DNA of 64,000 nt from Anaeromassilibacillus sp. An172 (GTDB taxonomy: Bacteria > Bacillota > Clostridia > Oscillospirales > Acutalibacteraceae), in assembly GCF_002160515.1 (NCBI RefSeq), contig NZ_NFKS01000002.1, forward strand, positions 1 to 64,000. The letters are read 5' to 3'. How positions within the stretch are numbered: position 1 is the first letter of the stretch; each line of letters begins with the position of its first letter. Made by a program: the position numbers and the translations under genes. Below the pieces are notes generated by a model. The model worked only from the letters and a program-made list of their open reading frames with translations, was not told the DNA's origin and made no database searches. Below are positions 44,998 through 53,367 of this stretch, piece after piece.

Positions 44998-45741
44998 ATG
45001 AAAAAAGTGATAAAAACTCTGTTAAAGCTTATTTCATCGGTAATTTGTCTGTTGCTGTGTGTTGTTCTGATTGTAGGAGTTATCTTCGGAGTTCAGGGCT
45101 ACAATATGTACAGCGAAGCCATAAAGGAAGAGTCAATAGAAAACAGGGTAGAGGAAATCCAAAGTGCAGATAACTATGTTACCTTTGATGAACTTCCCGA
45201 TATTTATGTGGACGCCGTTATCTCTGTCGAAGACCATAGGTTCTGGAATCATGGGGGAATAGATGTAATAGCGATTTTCCGTGCGGCGGTAAACGATATA
45301 AAAGCCATGGACTATGTTGAGGGAGGAAGCACAATAACTCAGCAGATTGCAAAAAACATGCTTTTTACCCAGGAAAAAGAGCTTGAAAGAAAATTTGCGG
45401 AGGTATTCGCCGCTTTTGAAATAGAATCCCTTTACACAAAAGAAGAAATATTTGAAATATATGTAAACACAATTTATTTCGGCAGCGGTTATTATGGAAT
45501 ATACGACGCCGCAATGGGATATTTCGGAAAAGAGCCGAAAGAACTTACAAATGCCGAAGCGGTAATGCTGGCAGGACTTCCAAACGCTCCGTCAAATTAT
45601 TCGCCTGATGTAAACCCGGAGCTTGCAGTGGAGAGAATGAAACAGGTTCTTGAAAGTATGGTGGAAAATAATTTGATAGACCAGACTTTATCCGATGAAT
45701 TGGTAAGTCAGTGGTATAATGAAAACACTCTATATGTATAA
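44998..45741 (+). CDS. Monofunctional peptidoglycan glycosyltransferase (GT51)
   Basis: This 247-residue protein has an N-terminal membrane anchor (residues about 8-32). A GT51 domain follows with the catalytic Glu in SVEDHRFWNHGG, the motif GGSTITQQIAKN and the segment EIFEIYVNTIYFGSGYYGIYDAA. There is no transpeptidase domain, so it polymerises lipid II only. The start follows GGGAG. A terminator lies just after the stop. Confidence 0.94.
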   Translation: MKKVIKTLLKLISSVICLLLCVVLIVGVIFGVQGYNMYSEAIKEESIENRVEEIQSADNYVTFDELPDIYVDAVISVEDHRFWNHGGIDVIAIFRAAVNDIKAMDYVEGGSTITQQIAKNMLFTQEKELERKFAEVFAAFEIESLYTKEEIFEIYVNTIYFGSGYYGIYDAAMGYFGKEPKELTNAEAVMLAGLPNAPSNYSPDVNPELAVERMKQVLESMVENNLIDQTLSDELVSQWYNENTLYV

Positions 45742-45744
45742 AAC

Positions 45745-45779
45745 AAAAAGGATACGGCTGAATGAACCGTATCCTTTTC
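45745..45779. terminator. Bidirectional terminator
   Basis: The stem AAAAGGATACGG/CCGTATCCTTTT with an A-run upstream and T-run downstream lies between convergent genes. Confidence 0.92.
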
Positions 45780-45784
45780 TTGTA

Positions 45785-46174
45785 TCAGTATTGTTCTTTA
45801 AGGGCTTTAACCCTTGTTTCTATTTCCTTTATAATTTCAATAAAGGTATTATCATCGGAGCCGGTGGGGTCTTTGAGTCCCCAGTTTTGGTCAAATTCTC
45901 TTCCGATAAATGGACAGCCCACATCACAGCCCATGGATATTGCAATATCCGGGTTCGGTATCTTGTCAAAGGTTTTGCTGTACTGTGTTTTCTCCATGTC
46001 TATATTGTAAAGGCTTTTAATAAGTCTTACAGCGTCCTGATTTATCTGTGGTTTTGTCATTGTGCCCGCTGAATAAAAGTCAAATTTATCATTTAAAAAA
46101 TGTTTTCCGAGAGCCTCGGCTATCTGACTTCGGCAGGAGTTGTGAACGCAGACAAAGGCGATTTTCTTTTTCAT
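45785..46174 (-). CDS. arsC: Arsenate reductase, low-Mr phosphatase type
   Basis: This 129-residue enzyme reduces arsenate to arsenite. The P-loop CVHNSCRS near the N-terminus has the C-x5-R pattern. The remaining thiols of the thioredoxin-linked cascade are plausible in MGCDVGC. The Pro-Asp segment is KIPNPDIAI. It ends an operon with a small thioredoxin, a permease and ArsR. The ATG at 46174 has AGAGGTGA upstream; an in-frame GTG three codons earlier overlaps that site. Confidence 0.93.
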   Translation of the reverse strand: MKKKIAFVCVHNSCRSQIAEALGKHFLNDKFDFYSAGTMTKPQINQDAVRLIKSLYNIDMEKTQYSKTFDKIPNPDIAISMGCDVGCPFIGREFDQNWGLKDPTGSDDNTFIEIIKEIETRVKALKEQY

Positions 46175-46175
46175 A

Positions 46176-46496
46176 TTATTCACCTCTGTCGAATTTAACT
46201 ATAAGCTTTTCAATATCGCCGGACTTTAAAACCTTTCCGGTTGATACTACTTTGTCGTTGATTACAAGGGCAGGGGTGGTCATAATTCCGTACTCTGCAA
46301 GCTGTGCCATATCGGTAACGTGGACAGTATCTGCCTTTATATCCAAATTTTTTACTGCGTCCTGAAGATTACTAAAAAGTGTCTGACAGGATTTACAGCC
46401 TGAACCCAAAACCTTGATAGTGTAATCTCCCTTTACCTGAATTTCATCCTGTGATGAATTTTCGCTCTTATTTTTTCCAAAATTAAAAAATGCCAT
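46176..46496 (-). CDS. Small thioredoxin-like redox protein
   Basis: This 106-residue protein has an N-terminal leader of charged residues and a thioredoxin fold with the active site GSGCKSCQ (CxxC) near residue 35. The cis-Pro segment is MTTPALVINDKVVSTGKV. It matches the small 'redox-active disulfide protein 2' group that often lies beside permeases. It probably supplies electrons to ArsC. GGAGG precedes the ATG. It is third in the arsenic operon. Confidence 0.92.
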   Translation of the reverse strand: MAFFNFGKNKSENSSQDEIQVKGDYTIKVLGSGCKSCQTLFSNLQDAVKNLDIKADTVHVTDMAQLAEYGIMTTPALVINDKVVSTGKVLKSGDIEKLIVKFDRGE

Positions 46497-46516
46497 AATA
46501 AAACCTCCGAAATTTT

Positions 46517-47518
46517 TTATATAAATAAATATTGAAATGCGTTGAAAAAGTATCCTACAATTATTATGCCTATAGTGCAGATGGCTATAAAAATACCCAA
46601 AAGCTTTGGTTTAACCGCTTTTCTAAGCATAATAATAGACGGAAGGGACAGGGTGGTAACAGCCATCATAAAGGACAGCACAACTCCCAGCAAAGCTCCT
46701 TTTGAAAGCAAAGCTTCCGCAATAGGAATAGTTCCGAAAATATCGGCATACATGGGAACGCCTGCAACTGTTGCCAAAATTACACCGAAAGGATTGTTGT
46801 CACCTAAAATCTGAACGATTATATCCTGTGGTATCCAGTTGTGAATAACAGCTCCAATTCCCACACCTACAAGTATATAAAGAATTACTTTTTTAACTGT
46901 GTTTTTTACCTGCTGAAAACTGTAGGAAAGTCTGTCGGATATTTTAAGCTTTTCCTGCTCAATATCCACTGATTTTCCGGTTCGTATAAAGTCCTCAACG
47001 TAATTTTCAAGGTGAAGCTTTTCAATGAAAGTTCCGCCAAGTACGGCGATTACCAAACCTAAAATAACATAAACCACAGCAATTTTCCAGCCGAAAATGC
47101 TTGTGAGAAGCATTAAAGAGCCTAAATCAACCATAGGCGACGATATCAGAAAAGAAAAGGTAACGCCAAGGGGAAGACCTGCACTTGTAAATCCTATGAA
47201 TAAAGGAATTGAAGAACAGGAGCAGAAAGGTGTGACAGTACCTAAAAGTGCCGCTAAAATATTTGCAGGCAGACCTTTAAATTTTCCCAAAATTCTTTTG
47301 GTGCGCTCCGGCGGGAAATAGCTTTGAATGTAGGAAATAATAAATATCAAAACACCCAGAAGAATTAAAATTTTAATAACATCATAAATAAAGAAATGAA
47401 TACTTCCGCCCAAAGGACTGTTTATATCAAGTCCTATTGCGGTCAAAAGTGATGCCACCAGCCTGTTAAGCCAAGCCATGCCTAAAATTTCGGTTTGTAT
47501 AAAATCAAGTACACCCAA
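46517..47518 (-). CDS. Permease of the DUF318/ArsP type
   Basis: This 333-residue membrane protein has about eight to ten hydrophobic segments. The segments PFCSCSSIPLFIGFTSAGLP (Cys-rich) and SSPMVDLGSL are the family signature. Members export trivalent arsenicals, including methylated forms, and related metalloids. The start is TTG after AGGAGG. It lies between arsR and the thioredoxin gene. Confidence 0.92.
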   Translation of the reverse strand: MGVLDFIQTEILGMAWLNRLVASLLTAIGLDINSPLGGSIHFFIYDVIKILILLGVLIFIISYIQSYFPPERTKRILGKFKGLPANILAALLGTVTPFCSCSSIPLFIGFTSAGLPLGVTFSFLISSPMVDLGSLMLLTSIFGWKIAVVYVILGLVIAVLGGTFIEKLHLENYVEDFIRTGKSVDIEQEKLKISDRLSYSFQQVKNTVKKVILYILVGVGIGAVIHNWIPQDIIVQILGDNNPFGVILATVAGVPMYADIFGTIPIAEALLSKGALLGVVLSFMMAVTTLSLPSIIMLRKAVKPKLLGIFIAICTIGIIIVGYFFNAFQYLFI

Positions 47519-47578
47519 AATATACGCCTCCTATATATTGTTATATTTACATATATCTATATGTTTGCCTTAAAAGAA

Positions 47579-47597
47579 CCGTGGATTATTTCCACGG
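47579..47597 (-). terminator. Partial terminator after arsR
   Basis: The stem CCGTGGA/TCCACGG with a 5-nt loop is followed by a weak T-run on the minus strand. It could reduce transcription into the permease. Confidence 0.6.
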
Positions 47598-47606
47598 CAA
47601 TATAGC

Positions 47607-47891
47607 TTATTGATTTTTTCCGAAAACATCGGAAAGGTAATTTGATATTTCGTTAATGCCCTCCTGTGAAAGGGAATAGTGCATCCATCTGCCCTCTTTG
47701 CGGGCGTTTACAAGTTTTGCGTCGCACAGTATTTTCATGTGGTGAGATAATGTGGGCTGTGAAACCTCCAGCTCCTCTAAAAGCTTACAGGCGCATTTTT
47801 CACCTTTGGAAAGCATAATAAGTATTTCCACACGGTTTTCATCGCTTAAAGCCTTGAATATCTCTGCAATTCTTTTTGTGTCTGAGTTCAT
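47607..47891 (-). CDS. arsR: ArsR family metalloregulator
   Basis: This 94-residue winged-helix repressor contains the metal-binding pair CAC in GEKCACKLLEELEVS (ELCVCDL equivalent) and the recognition helix SQPTLSHHMKIL. Arsenite binding to the cysteines should release DNA. The ATG at 47891 has GGTGAT upstream and gives the usual length; the longer frame adds 46 residues covering the promoter and was rejected. It leads the arsenic operon. Confidence 0.94.
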   Translation of the reverse strand: MNSDTKRIAEIFKALSDENRVEILIMLSKGEKCACKLLEELEVSQPTLSHHMKILCDAKLVNARKEGRWMHYSLSQEGINEISNYLSDVFGKNQ

Positions 47892-47913
47892 AAAATCACC
47901 AGCCTTTATTTTT

Positions 47914-47942
47914 ATTATATGCAATACATAGATGATTGTCAA
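47914..47942 (-). promoter_or_regulatory. Promoter of the arsenic operon
   Basis: On the minus strand TTGACA (47937-47942) and TATAAT (47914-47919) are 17 bp apart. ArsR most likely binds within or over this element; a second AT-rich palindrome-like stretch lies in the arsR-permease gap near 47533-47563. Confidence 0.78.
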
Positions 47943-47958
47943 TATATAATTTTTAGAA

Positions 47959-47990
47959 AAGCCGGCACTTTTAAAATGCCGGCTTGTTTT
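47959..47990 (-). terminator. Terminator of the nuclease gene
   Basis: The stem AAGCCGGCA/TGCCGGCTT with a T-rich loop and T-tail on the minus strand lies just past the nuclease stop. Confidence 0.85.
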
Positions 47991-48894
47991 ACGGATTACA
48001 TCTGCTGCATGGTTTATATCCCTCATCAATCAGTTTATCTCTTGAACCATTAAATTCCTCTTTGTTTTTGTCACTCATGGAACTTACGCTTGAACAGTCC
48101 GAAAGATGAAAAACACGGGAGTTTGTGTTTAAGATATATGTCTGCTGTTGGTTTGAATCGGTTGCTTTTGTATCAGCAAGTGAACTGGTTCCGTCGCTGT
48201 AGTTTATATCAATTCCCGGCTGAACATTATAGCAGAACACATGGAAGCAAATGCCCTCGCCGTCGTCCTCAACGGATTTTGCCTCCATTCTCACGCCGTA
48301 AGCCACCAAGTCATCGTCAAAGAAAATAGGAGTTACTCTGTAAAGCACATGGTTTCCTGTTTCCTTTATGTAGTCTGCAATCATATTTTCAAAGGGAAGC
48401 ATACCGTCAACATTGAGATAGCGTGTTCCTGTGATGATGTTTTCCTCGTTGGCGTTTTCTGCGGTGAGCTGCCAGCCTATCAGATGACAGCGGTTATAAA
48501 GATAGCCGCCGTCCACATTGTCGTATTTTGTGCTTTGCCAGCCTGTAGGCTTCACCTGACTTATTGAACCTCTGTCCTCGGTGGGCATTGTGTCCGTTGA
48601 CACATTGGCATAAGCCATGGTACATCTTCCGAGACTGTCAAGGGGACTGTATGCTTCAAAGGATTCCGTTGTGTAATCGGATTCCTCAAAATACGGCTCG
48701 TTGTTGTTTACTATTGTATATGGTGAGTCGTAATAATATGGTATTTGGTCATTGCGGTCGGGAGATATAAAGTTGTCCACAACAACCACCTGAGAATTAT
48801 CAGGCTCATTTAATGATATGCTAAATGAACATCCGGTAAAAATCATTGTCGCCGAGATAAACAGGGCGGCAAATCTTAAATATAGCTTTTTCAT
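47989..48894 (-). CDS. Lipoprotein DNA/RNA non-specific endonuclease with C-terminal Cys-motif
   Basis: This 301-residue protein has a lipobox (IFTGC, Cys near residue 22) and so sits on the outer face of the membrane. The nuclease core resembles EndA/NucA-like enzymes: YNRCHLIGWQL with the catalytic His, then NIITGTRYLNVDGMLPFE. A final domain, HLSDCSSVSSM and GYKPCSRCNP, looks like the small Ada-type metal-binding module. It probably degrades extracellular DNA. Its ATG lies inside the 3' end of the next minus-strand gene. Confidence 0.9.
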   Translation of the reverse strand: MKKLYLRFAALFISATMIFTGCSFSISLNEPDNSQVVVVDNFISPDRNDQIPYYYDSPYTIVNNNEPYFEESDYTTESFEAYSPLDSLGRCTMAYANVSTDTMPTEDRGSISQVKPTGWQSTKYDNVDGGYLYNRCHLIGWQLTAENANEENIITGTRYLNVDGMLPFENMIADYIKETGNHVLYRVTPIFFDDDLVAYGVRMEAKSVEDDGEGICFHVFCYNVQPGIDINYSDGTSSLADTKATDSNQQQTYILNTNSRVFHLSDCSSVSSMSDKNKEEFNGSRDKLIDEGYKPCSRCNP

Positions 48895-49301
48895 CTTTTG
48901 TATACCTCCATTGTAATTTTTTCGTGGGATTTTCCTGCAAATTCCTTAGAAGATATGAGCTTCCATCCGCTGTTTAAATTTATATCAAAGTGAATATCCC
49001 CGGGGTAAGCTCTGTTCCAGCGAAACAAAATTATTTCGTCAGCAGATTTTTCAAAAACCGACGGGGCAGCGGTTTCGTTAAAGAAATATGAGTTGTCGGG
49101 AAAATCCAAAGAACTGTCGTCATGAATTATAAAATCATTAAATCCCGCCTCTTCAAAAAGCTTCTTTGAATATGGATTTATGAACAATTTTCCGTTTTTA
49201 GCCAGATTTATAACGACGTTGGTAACCTCTATATCACGGCTTTGACGTCTTTTGTTAAAGGTCATTCCCATGTTATCGTCAACACAGCAAATTAAAGTCA
49301 T
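48891..49301 (-). CDS. Conserved hypothetical protein (short, often misnamed)
   Basis: This 136-residue protein begins MTLICCVDDNMGMTFNKRRQ, with conserved segments FINPYSKKLF and EIILFRWNRAYPGDIHFDI. I recall similar small clostridial proteins that are labelled ribonuclease Z in databases, yet no metallo-beta-lactamase motif (HxHxDH) is present here, so that name should not be used. It overlaps the nuclease gene by 4 bp and is probably its transcript partner. Function unknown. Confidence 0.75.
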   Translation of the reverse strand: MTLICCVDDNMGMTFNKRRQSRDIEVTNVVINLAKNGKLFINPYSKKLFEEAGFNDFIIHDDSSLDFPDNSYFFNETAAPSVFEKSADEIILFRWNRAYPGDIHFDINLNSGWKLISSKEFAGKSHEKITMEVYKR

Positions 49302-49381
49302 TATTTCACCACCGATTTATTATTTTAATGATATTATATATCTTTTTGATTAAGGATACAATAACTAAACCCGGTTATTCG

Positions 49382-49927
49382 ATGAGCAAAAATAAATTGT
49401 TGAATATACAGGATTTTTATTCTATAATGTACGATGACAGACAGTTCTGTAACGGACACAGAACCGTAACCGAGGGTATGCCTATAGGATATCTTATCTG
49501 TGGAGATTACGAAAGGGAACAGAACCTGAAAACAATAATCGAAGCCAGAGCGGATGTGGGACATAATTTCCTTGCAGGTGTTGGCTGTGATTTCAGCGGT
49601 ATTGAAAACATGTCAAAGAAGATGTGTTATTCCCTGGAAAACTCCTATGTGCTTCCCAGAAGCTTTTACGGTGTTGGAGGAATGAAGATATTCCGTGACC
49701 TTATATATGTTATGAGGGGTATTATGAAAGCCGACCATAAGTTTTATAAAAAACATGGTGTATACGATTTCCCTCAGAAGCAAAGGGGCAGAATGTTGTT
49801 TATAATGCTTATAGGCGGATTGGCGTCAAATCCTAAAATGCAGAAAAAAATGGGAAATAAGATGAACGAGGGAATGTTAATGCCCTATAAAAAAGTCCTT
49901 GAAAAAGCCGATACAGACGGAATTTAA
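49382..49927 (+). pseudogene. 5'-truncated flavin reductase-like (flavodoxin fold) remnant
   Basis: The 181 codons from ATG 49382 match, by recall, the C-terminal two thirds of a large NADPH-dependent FMN reductase-like family, with GMPIGYLICGDYEREQNLKT, ARADVGHNFLAG and FYGVGGMKIFRDL. The N-terminal flavin-binding loop is missing. Upstream there is no coding space because another gene starts at 49301 on the other strand. No convincing ribosome site precedes the ATG. I regard it as a remnant, though a shortened working protein cannot be excluded. Confidence 0.6.
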
Positions 49928-49954
49928 AATATAAAGAACAGGAGGTCAAAAGCC

Positions 49955-50698
49955 ATGAAAGCTGAAAACATGGAAAAATCTAAGCAGTTAAAAGAGATAA
50001 TTAAAAACAGCAAAAAAATCTGTGTGTTTACAGGAGCAGGAATAAGCTGTCCCTCAGGTATTCCTGATTTCCGTTCCGCAGACGGACTTTACAATCAGAA
50101 AAGCGGATATAACTACAGTCCGGAGGAGATTATTTCCCACAGCTTTTTTGTGAGAAATCCCGACCTGTTTTATGACTTTTATAAATCAAAAATGCTTTAT
50201 CCAAATGCACAGCCTAACAAAGCTCACAAGTATTTTGCAGACCTTGAAAAACAGGGAAAGGATGTTTCTGTTGTAACACAGAATATAGACGGACTTCATC
50301 AAAAGGCTGGAAGCAGTAAGGTGTTTGAGCTTCACGGAAGCGTTGCACGAAATTACTGCACAAAATGCAAAAAGAGCTATAGCCTTGAATATATTGCAAA
50401 TTCTCAGGGTATACCACGCTGTACAGAGGACAAGGCAATAATAAAGCCGGATGTAGTTCTGTATGAAGAGCCGCTGGACGGAGATGTAATTGAGGGTGCA
50501 ATAAATGCAATTGCCAATGCCGATACGCTTATAGTTATAGGAACCTCACTGGTTGTATATCCTGCGGCGTCATTTATAAGATATTATAAAGGTAAAAATA
50601 TGATACTTATAAATAAATCAAAAACCTCCTATGACACCATCGCAAATATGTCAATAAACGAGGATGTTATAGAAGTGGTTGAGTATCTGGAAAAATAA
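49955..50698 (+). CDS. Sir2 family NAD-dependent deacylase
   Basis: This 247-residue sirtuin carries the NAD-binding blocks TGAGISCPSGIPDFR and TQNIDGLHQKAG, the catalytic His in ELHGS and the GTSLVVYPAA segment. The zinc ribbon has CTKC and one Cys in IPRCTEDKA, so the fourth zinc Cys is replaced. It removes acyl groups from lysine with NAD. AGGAGG precedes the first ATG; an in-frame Met five codons on is possible. Confidence 0.93.
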   Translation: MKAENMEKSKQLKEIIKNSKKICVFTGAGISCPSGIPDFRSADGLYNQKSGYNYSPEEIISHSFFVRNPDLFYDFYKSKMLYPNAQPNKAHKYFADLEKQGKDVSVVTQNIDGLHQKAGSSKVFELHGSVARNYCTKCKKSYSLEYIANSQGIPRCTEDKAIIKPDVVLYEEPLDGDVIEGAINAIANADTLIVIGTSLVVYPAASFIRYYKGKNMILINKSKTSYDTIANMSINEDVIEVVEYLEK

Positions 50699-50721
50699 GA
50701 AAAAATGAGGAAGTATGAAGA

Positions 50722-51834
50722 ATGACAAAAATTAAAAATTTCATAAAAAACGAGGCGGTTCTCTGTATTGCCGCCGCCTGTACGGTGATTTCGGCGTTTT
50801 TTTCTCCGCCGTCTTTGGACTATTTCGGTTACATAGACTGGAGAGTGCTTTCGCTGTTGTTCTGTCTTATGGCGGTGGTTGCGGGGCTTAAAAAGTGCGG
50901 CTTTTTTTCGTCGGTGGGAGCGAAAATGCTGAAAGGTCAAAAGTCATTGGGATTTGTGTCACTTTTACTTGTGTGGCTGCCATTTTTTGCCTCAATGCTT
51001 ATAACAAACGATGTTTCCCTGATAGTTTTCGTGCCATTTGCGGTTATGATTTTGGGAAATCTCAAAGAGAAAAAATATCTCATGAGGGTTGTGGTTATGC
51101 AGACAATAGCCGCAAATCTGGGAAGTATGGCAACTCCTGTGGGAAATCCTCAAAACCTGTTTATCTATTCAGCTTTCGAGCCGGATTCTTTGGAATTTAT
51201 AATGACACTTTTGCCGGTGGTTGTAGCAAGTTTTGTTCTCGTGACAGTAACCACATATTTTCTCTGTAAGGGCGACGGTCAGCAGGTAACTTTCGATGAT
51301 GAAACCCACTGCAATAAGCTGTCGGGATGGTTGTATTTTCTGCTTTTTGTTTTGTGTTTGCTGGCGGTTTTCCGTGTGGTTCATTATCTGATAATTCTTG
51401 GCGTGGTTACATTTTTCCTTATCGCCTATGACAGGAGAATACTTTTAGATATCGACTATTTTCTTTTGCTCACATTTGTGTGCTTCTTCATATTTGCAGA
51501 GAATATCGGAAACATTCATCAGGTTTCACAGTTTCTTGGAAATCTTATGAGCATTTCGCCTTTCTTTACCTCTGCCGGCGCAAGCCAGATTATAAGCAAT
51601 GTGCCTTCCGCAGTTTTGCTTGCCGGATTTACCGACAATTGGAGAGCACTGCTTTTGGGAACAGATATAGGAGGACTGGGAACGGTGGTTGCCTCCCTTG
51701 CAAGCCTTATATCCTTAAAGCTTTACATAAAGACAGAGGGCGCACAAACCGGAAAATATTTTGTACTTTTCACCATACTGAATTTCCTGTTTCTCGCTAT
51801 ACTTTGCGTGGGAGCGGTGCTGTTTTTACTTTAA
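50722..51834 (+). CDS. SLC13/ArsB-NhaD superfamily anion permease
   Basis: This 370-residue protein has about ten hydrophobic segments. The pattern FASMLITNDVSLIVFVPFA is followed by NLGSMATPVGNPQNLFIYS and the late GGLGTVVASLASLISL. This is the layout of ion transporter superfamily permeases with NP repeats. Substrates range from dicarboxylates to arsenite and Na+. An ArsB-like role is less likely as the arsenic genes lie elsewhere on the other strand. It starts 24 bp after the sirtuin stop. Confidence 0.88.
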   Translation: MTKIKNFIKNEAVLCIAAACTVISAFFSPPSLDYFGYIDWRVLSLLFCLMAVVAGLKKCGFFSSVGAKMLKGQKSLGFVSLLLVWLPFFASMLITNDVSLIVFVPFAVMILGNLKEKKYLMRVVVMQTIAANLGSMATPVGNPQNLFIYSAFEPDSLEFIMTLLPVVVASFVLVTVTTYFLCKGDGQQVTFDDETHCNKLSGWLYFLLFVLCLLAVFRVVHYLIILGVVTFFLIAYDRRILLDIDYFLLLTFVCFFIFAENIGNIHQVSQFLGNLMSISPFFTSAGASQIISNVPSAVLLAGFTDNWRALLLGTDIGGLGTVVASLASLISLKLYIKTEGAQTGKYFVLFTILNFLFLAILCVGAVLFLL

Positions 51835-51843
51835 AAAATATAA

Positions 51844-51880
51844 AAGAGAGTCTATTCAAAATGGATAGGCTCTCTTTTTG
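51844..51880. terminator. Bidirectional terminator
   Basis: The stem AAGAGAGTCTAT/ATAGGCTCTCTT (one wobble) has a 9-nt loop and a T-run. It separates the permease from the minus-strand LysR gene. Confidence 0.88.
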
Positions 51881-51882
51881 TG

Positions 51883-52778
51883 TTAAGCTTTATTTGTAAA
51901 ATCTTCCGCCGCTTTTACAAAGCGCAGTACATCCTCAGGCGGGTCAAGACTGTAAAGTAAACCGTAGGGAATACTGTAATCCCAGTTTACCGGAATGGAA
52001 ACAAGACCCGGGTGTACATCCTGCCAACATTCTATTGTGAGCAGTACGTTTCCGGTTTCTGCACAGCGGTTAAATACAGACAAGTCGTAAAAATGCGGTG
52101 TATCTTCAATTTTTATTTGAGGATGATTTTTTTCTAAATCGCTTCGTATAAAGTCGTTTGCACCGGAATCTCCGGGACTTACCATCATCAGAGTTTCTCC
52201 GTACAAGTCCTCAATGTTTATGAGCTTTTTTGAAGCCAGACGGTGTTCCCTTGATACAGCTACCATCTTTTTATATCGTCCAAGGGCATAAACTGACATA
52301 GGGAGAGCCACATTTTTGAGTCGCATACCCCTATAAGAAAATCAAATTTTTCCCCCAGTTTTTTTATCTCAGACAATATTCCCTCATGGTTGTCCTCAAA
52401 GGGAACAAGATGAAGCTTATAATCCGGAAAGCTTTGATTTATGCGGTACCATAAATCCATAAAAGGTTTCGCCGGATTAAGCAGGGAAGTCCCAACACAA
52501 AAGGTGGTGTCGTGGGCGTGAGCCATGTTTTGAGCGGCGGCAATAGATTTTTTTGAATAGTCTATAATAAATTCAGCGTCACGGTAAATCATCTCCCCGG
52601 CAGGAGTTAAGCTGACACCGGAGGGGCTTCTTTCAATAAGCTTTAAATTGAGGTGATTCTCAAGTGTATTCATCTGTTTCATAACCGCAGTCGGTGAAAT
52701 ATAAAGCTTGTCGGCGGCTTTGGTAAAGCTTTTGCAGTCTGCCACAGCGATAAAAGTATCAAGCAAAGGATTATACAT
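51883..52778 (-). pseudogene. LysR family regulator, frameshifted
   Basis: Two minus-strand frames together make one full LysR protein of about 298 residues. The first (52778 to 52260) has the helix-turn-helix SFTKAADKLYISPTAVMKQM and breaks off after LCQFMPLDD. The second (from about 52280 to 51883) continues in another frame with YKKMVAVSREHRLASKKL to the normal end. The join is near 52275 and needs one extra base. It is therefore a one-base deletion, or an assembly error. It is divergent from the flavodoxin gene, its probable target. Confidence 0.88.
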
Positions 52779-52895
52779 ACGTACCTCCTTGAATCTGTAT
52801 AAACTTTAAGTTAATACGATGATAACATATCGGAAATTCCAAGTCAATGGAGAAAGTGTTATACTGTAATCAGAAAACAAAACGGAGGGATTAAA

Positions 52896-53207
52896 ATGTC
52901 GAAAAAGTTAATAGCTTTTTATTCAAGAGCAGACGAAAACTATGTTAACGGACTTATAAAAGAACTTGAAGTTGGCAATACGGAAATTGCCGCAGGTATA
53001 ATCCAAGAGTTGACAGGAGCTGATTTGTTTAAAATTGAACAGGTTAATCCCTATTCAAAGAGCTACAACGAATGTATAGCCCAGGCTCAGGAGGATCAGA
53101 GAAAAAATGCCAGACCGGAGCTTAAAAGGTATCCGGAAAGCATAGATGATTACGACGTTATTTATCTTGGATATCCTAAAATGGAGCAGGGTTATATCTG
53201 TGTATAG
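52896..53207 (+). pseudogene. Flavodoxin gene truncated by the ICE
   Basis: The first 94 or so residues are a normal clostridial flavodoxin: KKLIAFYSRADENYVNG at the FMN loop, KIEQVNPYSKSYNECIAQAQ and DDYDVIYLGYP. In flavodoxins this is followed by an NYWGTMP-type loop and about 70 more residues. Here the sequence turns into KMEQGYICV and a stop supplied by the element DNA. The FMN site is incomplete, so the product is unlikely to function. The rest should lie past the right end of the ICE. Confidence 0.9.
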
Positions 53208-53288
53208 CGGTGTATTGCGTGGAGGAAGGAGGGCGAATAGGTACAGGAAACACAACAGAAAGAAAAAGTGTGTATAGAGTAAGGTAGG

Positions 53289-53317
53289 AACGACCATGAG
53301 AGTGGTCGCTTTTTTTA
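53289..53317 (+). terminator. Terminator near the ICE left end
   Basis: The stem CGACCA/TGGTCG is followed by GCTTTTTTT. It lies ahead of the first ICE gene and would stop transcription entering from the flavodoxin promoter, or end a short transcript from the element's end. The rest of the 53208-53367 gap holds only the AGGAGG site of the next gene. Confidence 0.78.
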
Positions 53318-53367
53318 TGGGAAAAATCCCCCTATCCTACAAGCTATAAGGAAAGGAGGTCATATCC

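Noticed and set aside
48891-49301. Ribonuclease Z
   Set aside because: The metal-binding HxHxDH motif and the needed length are absent, so the database-style name is not supported.
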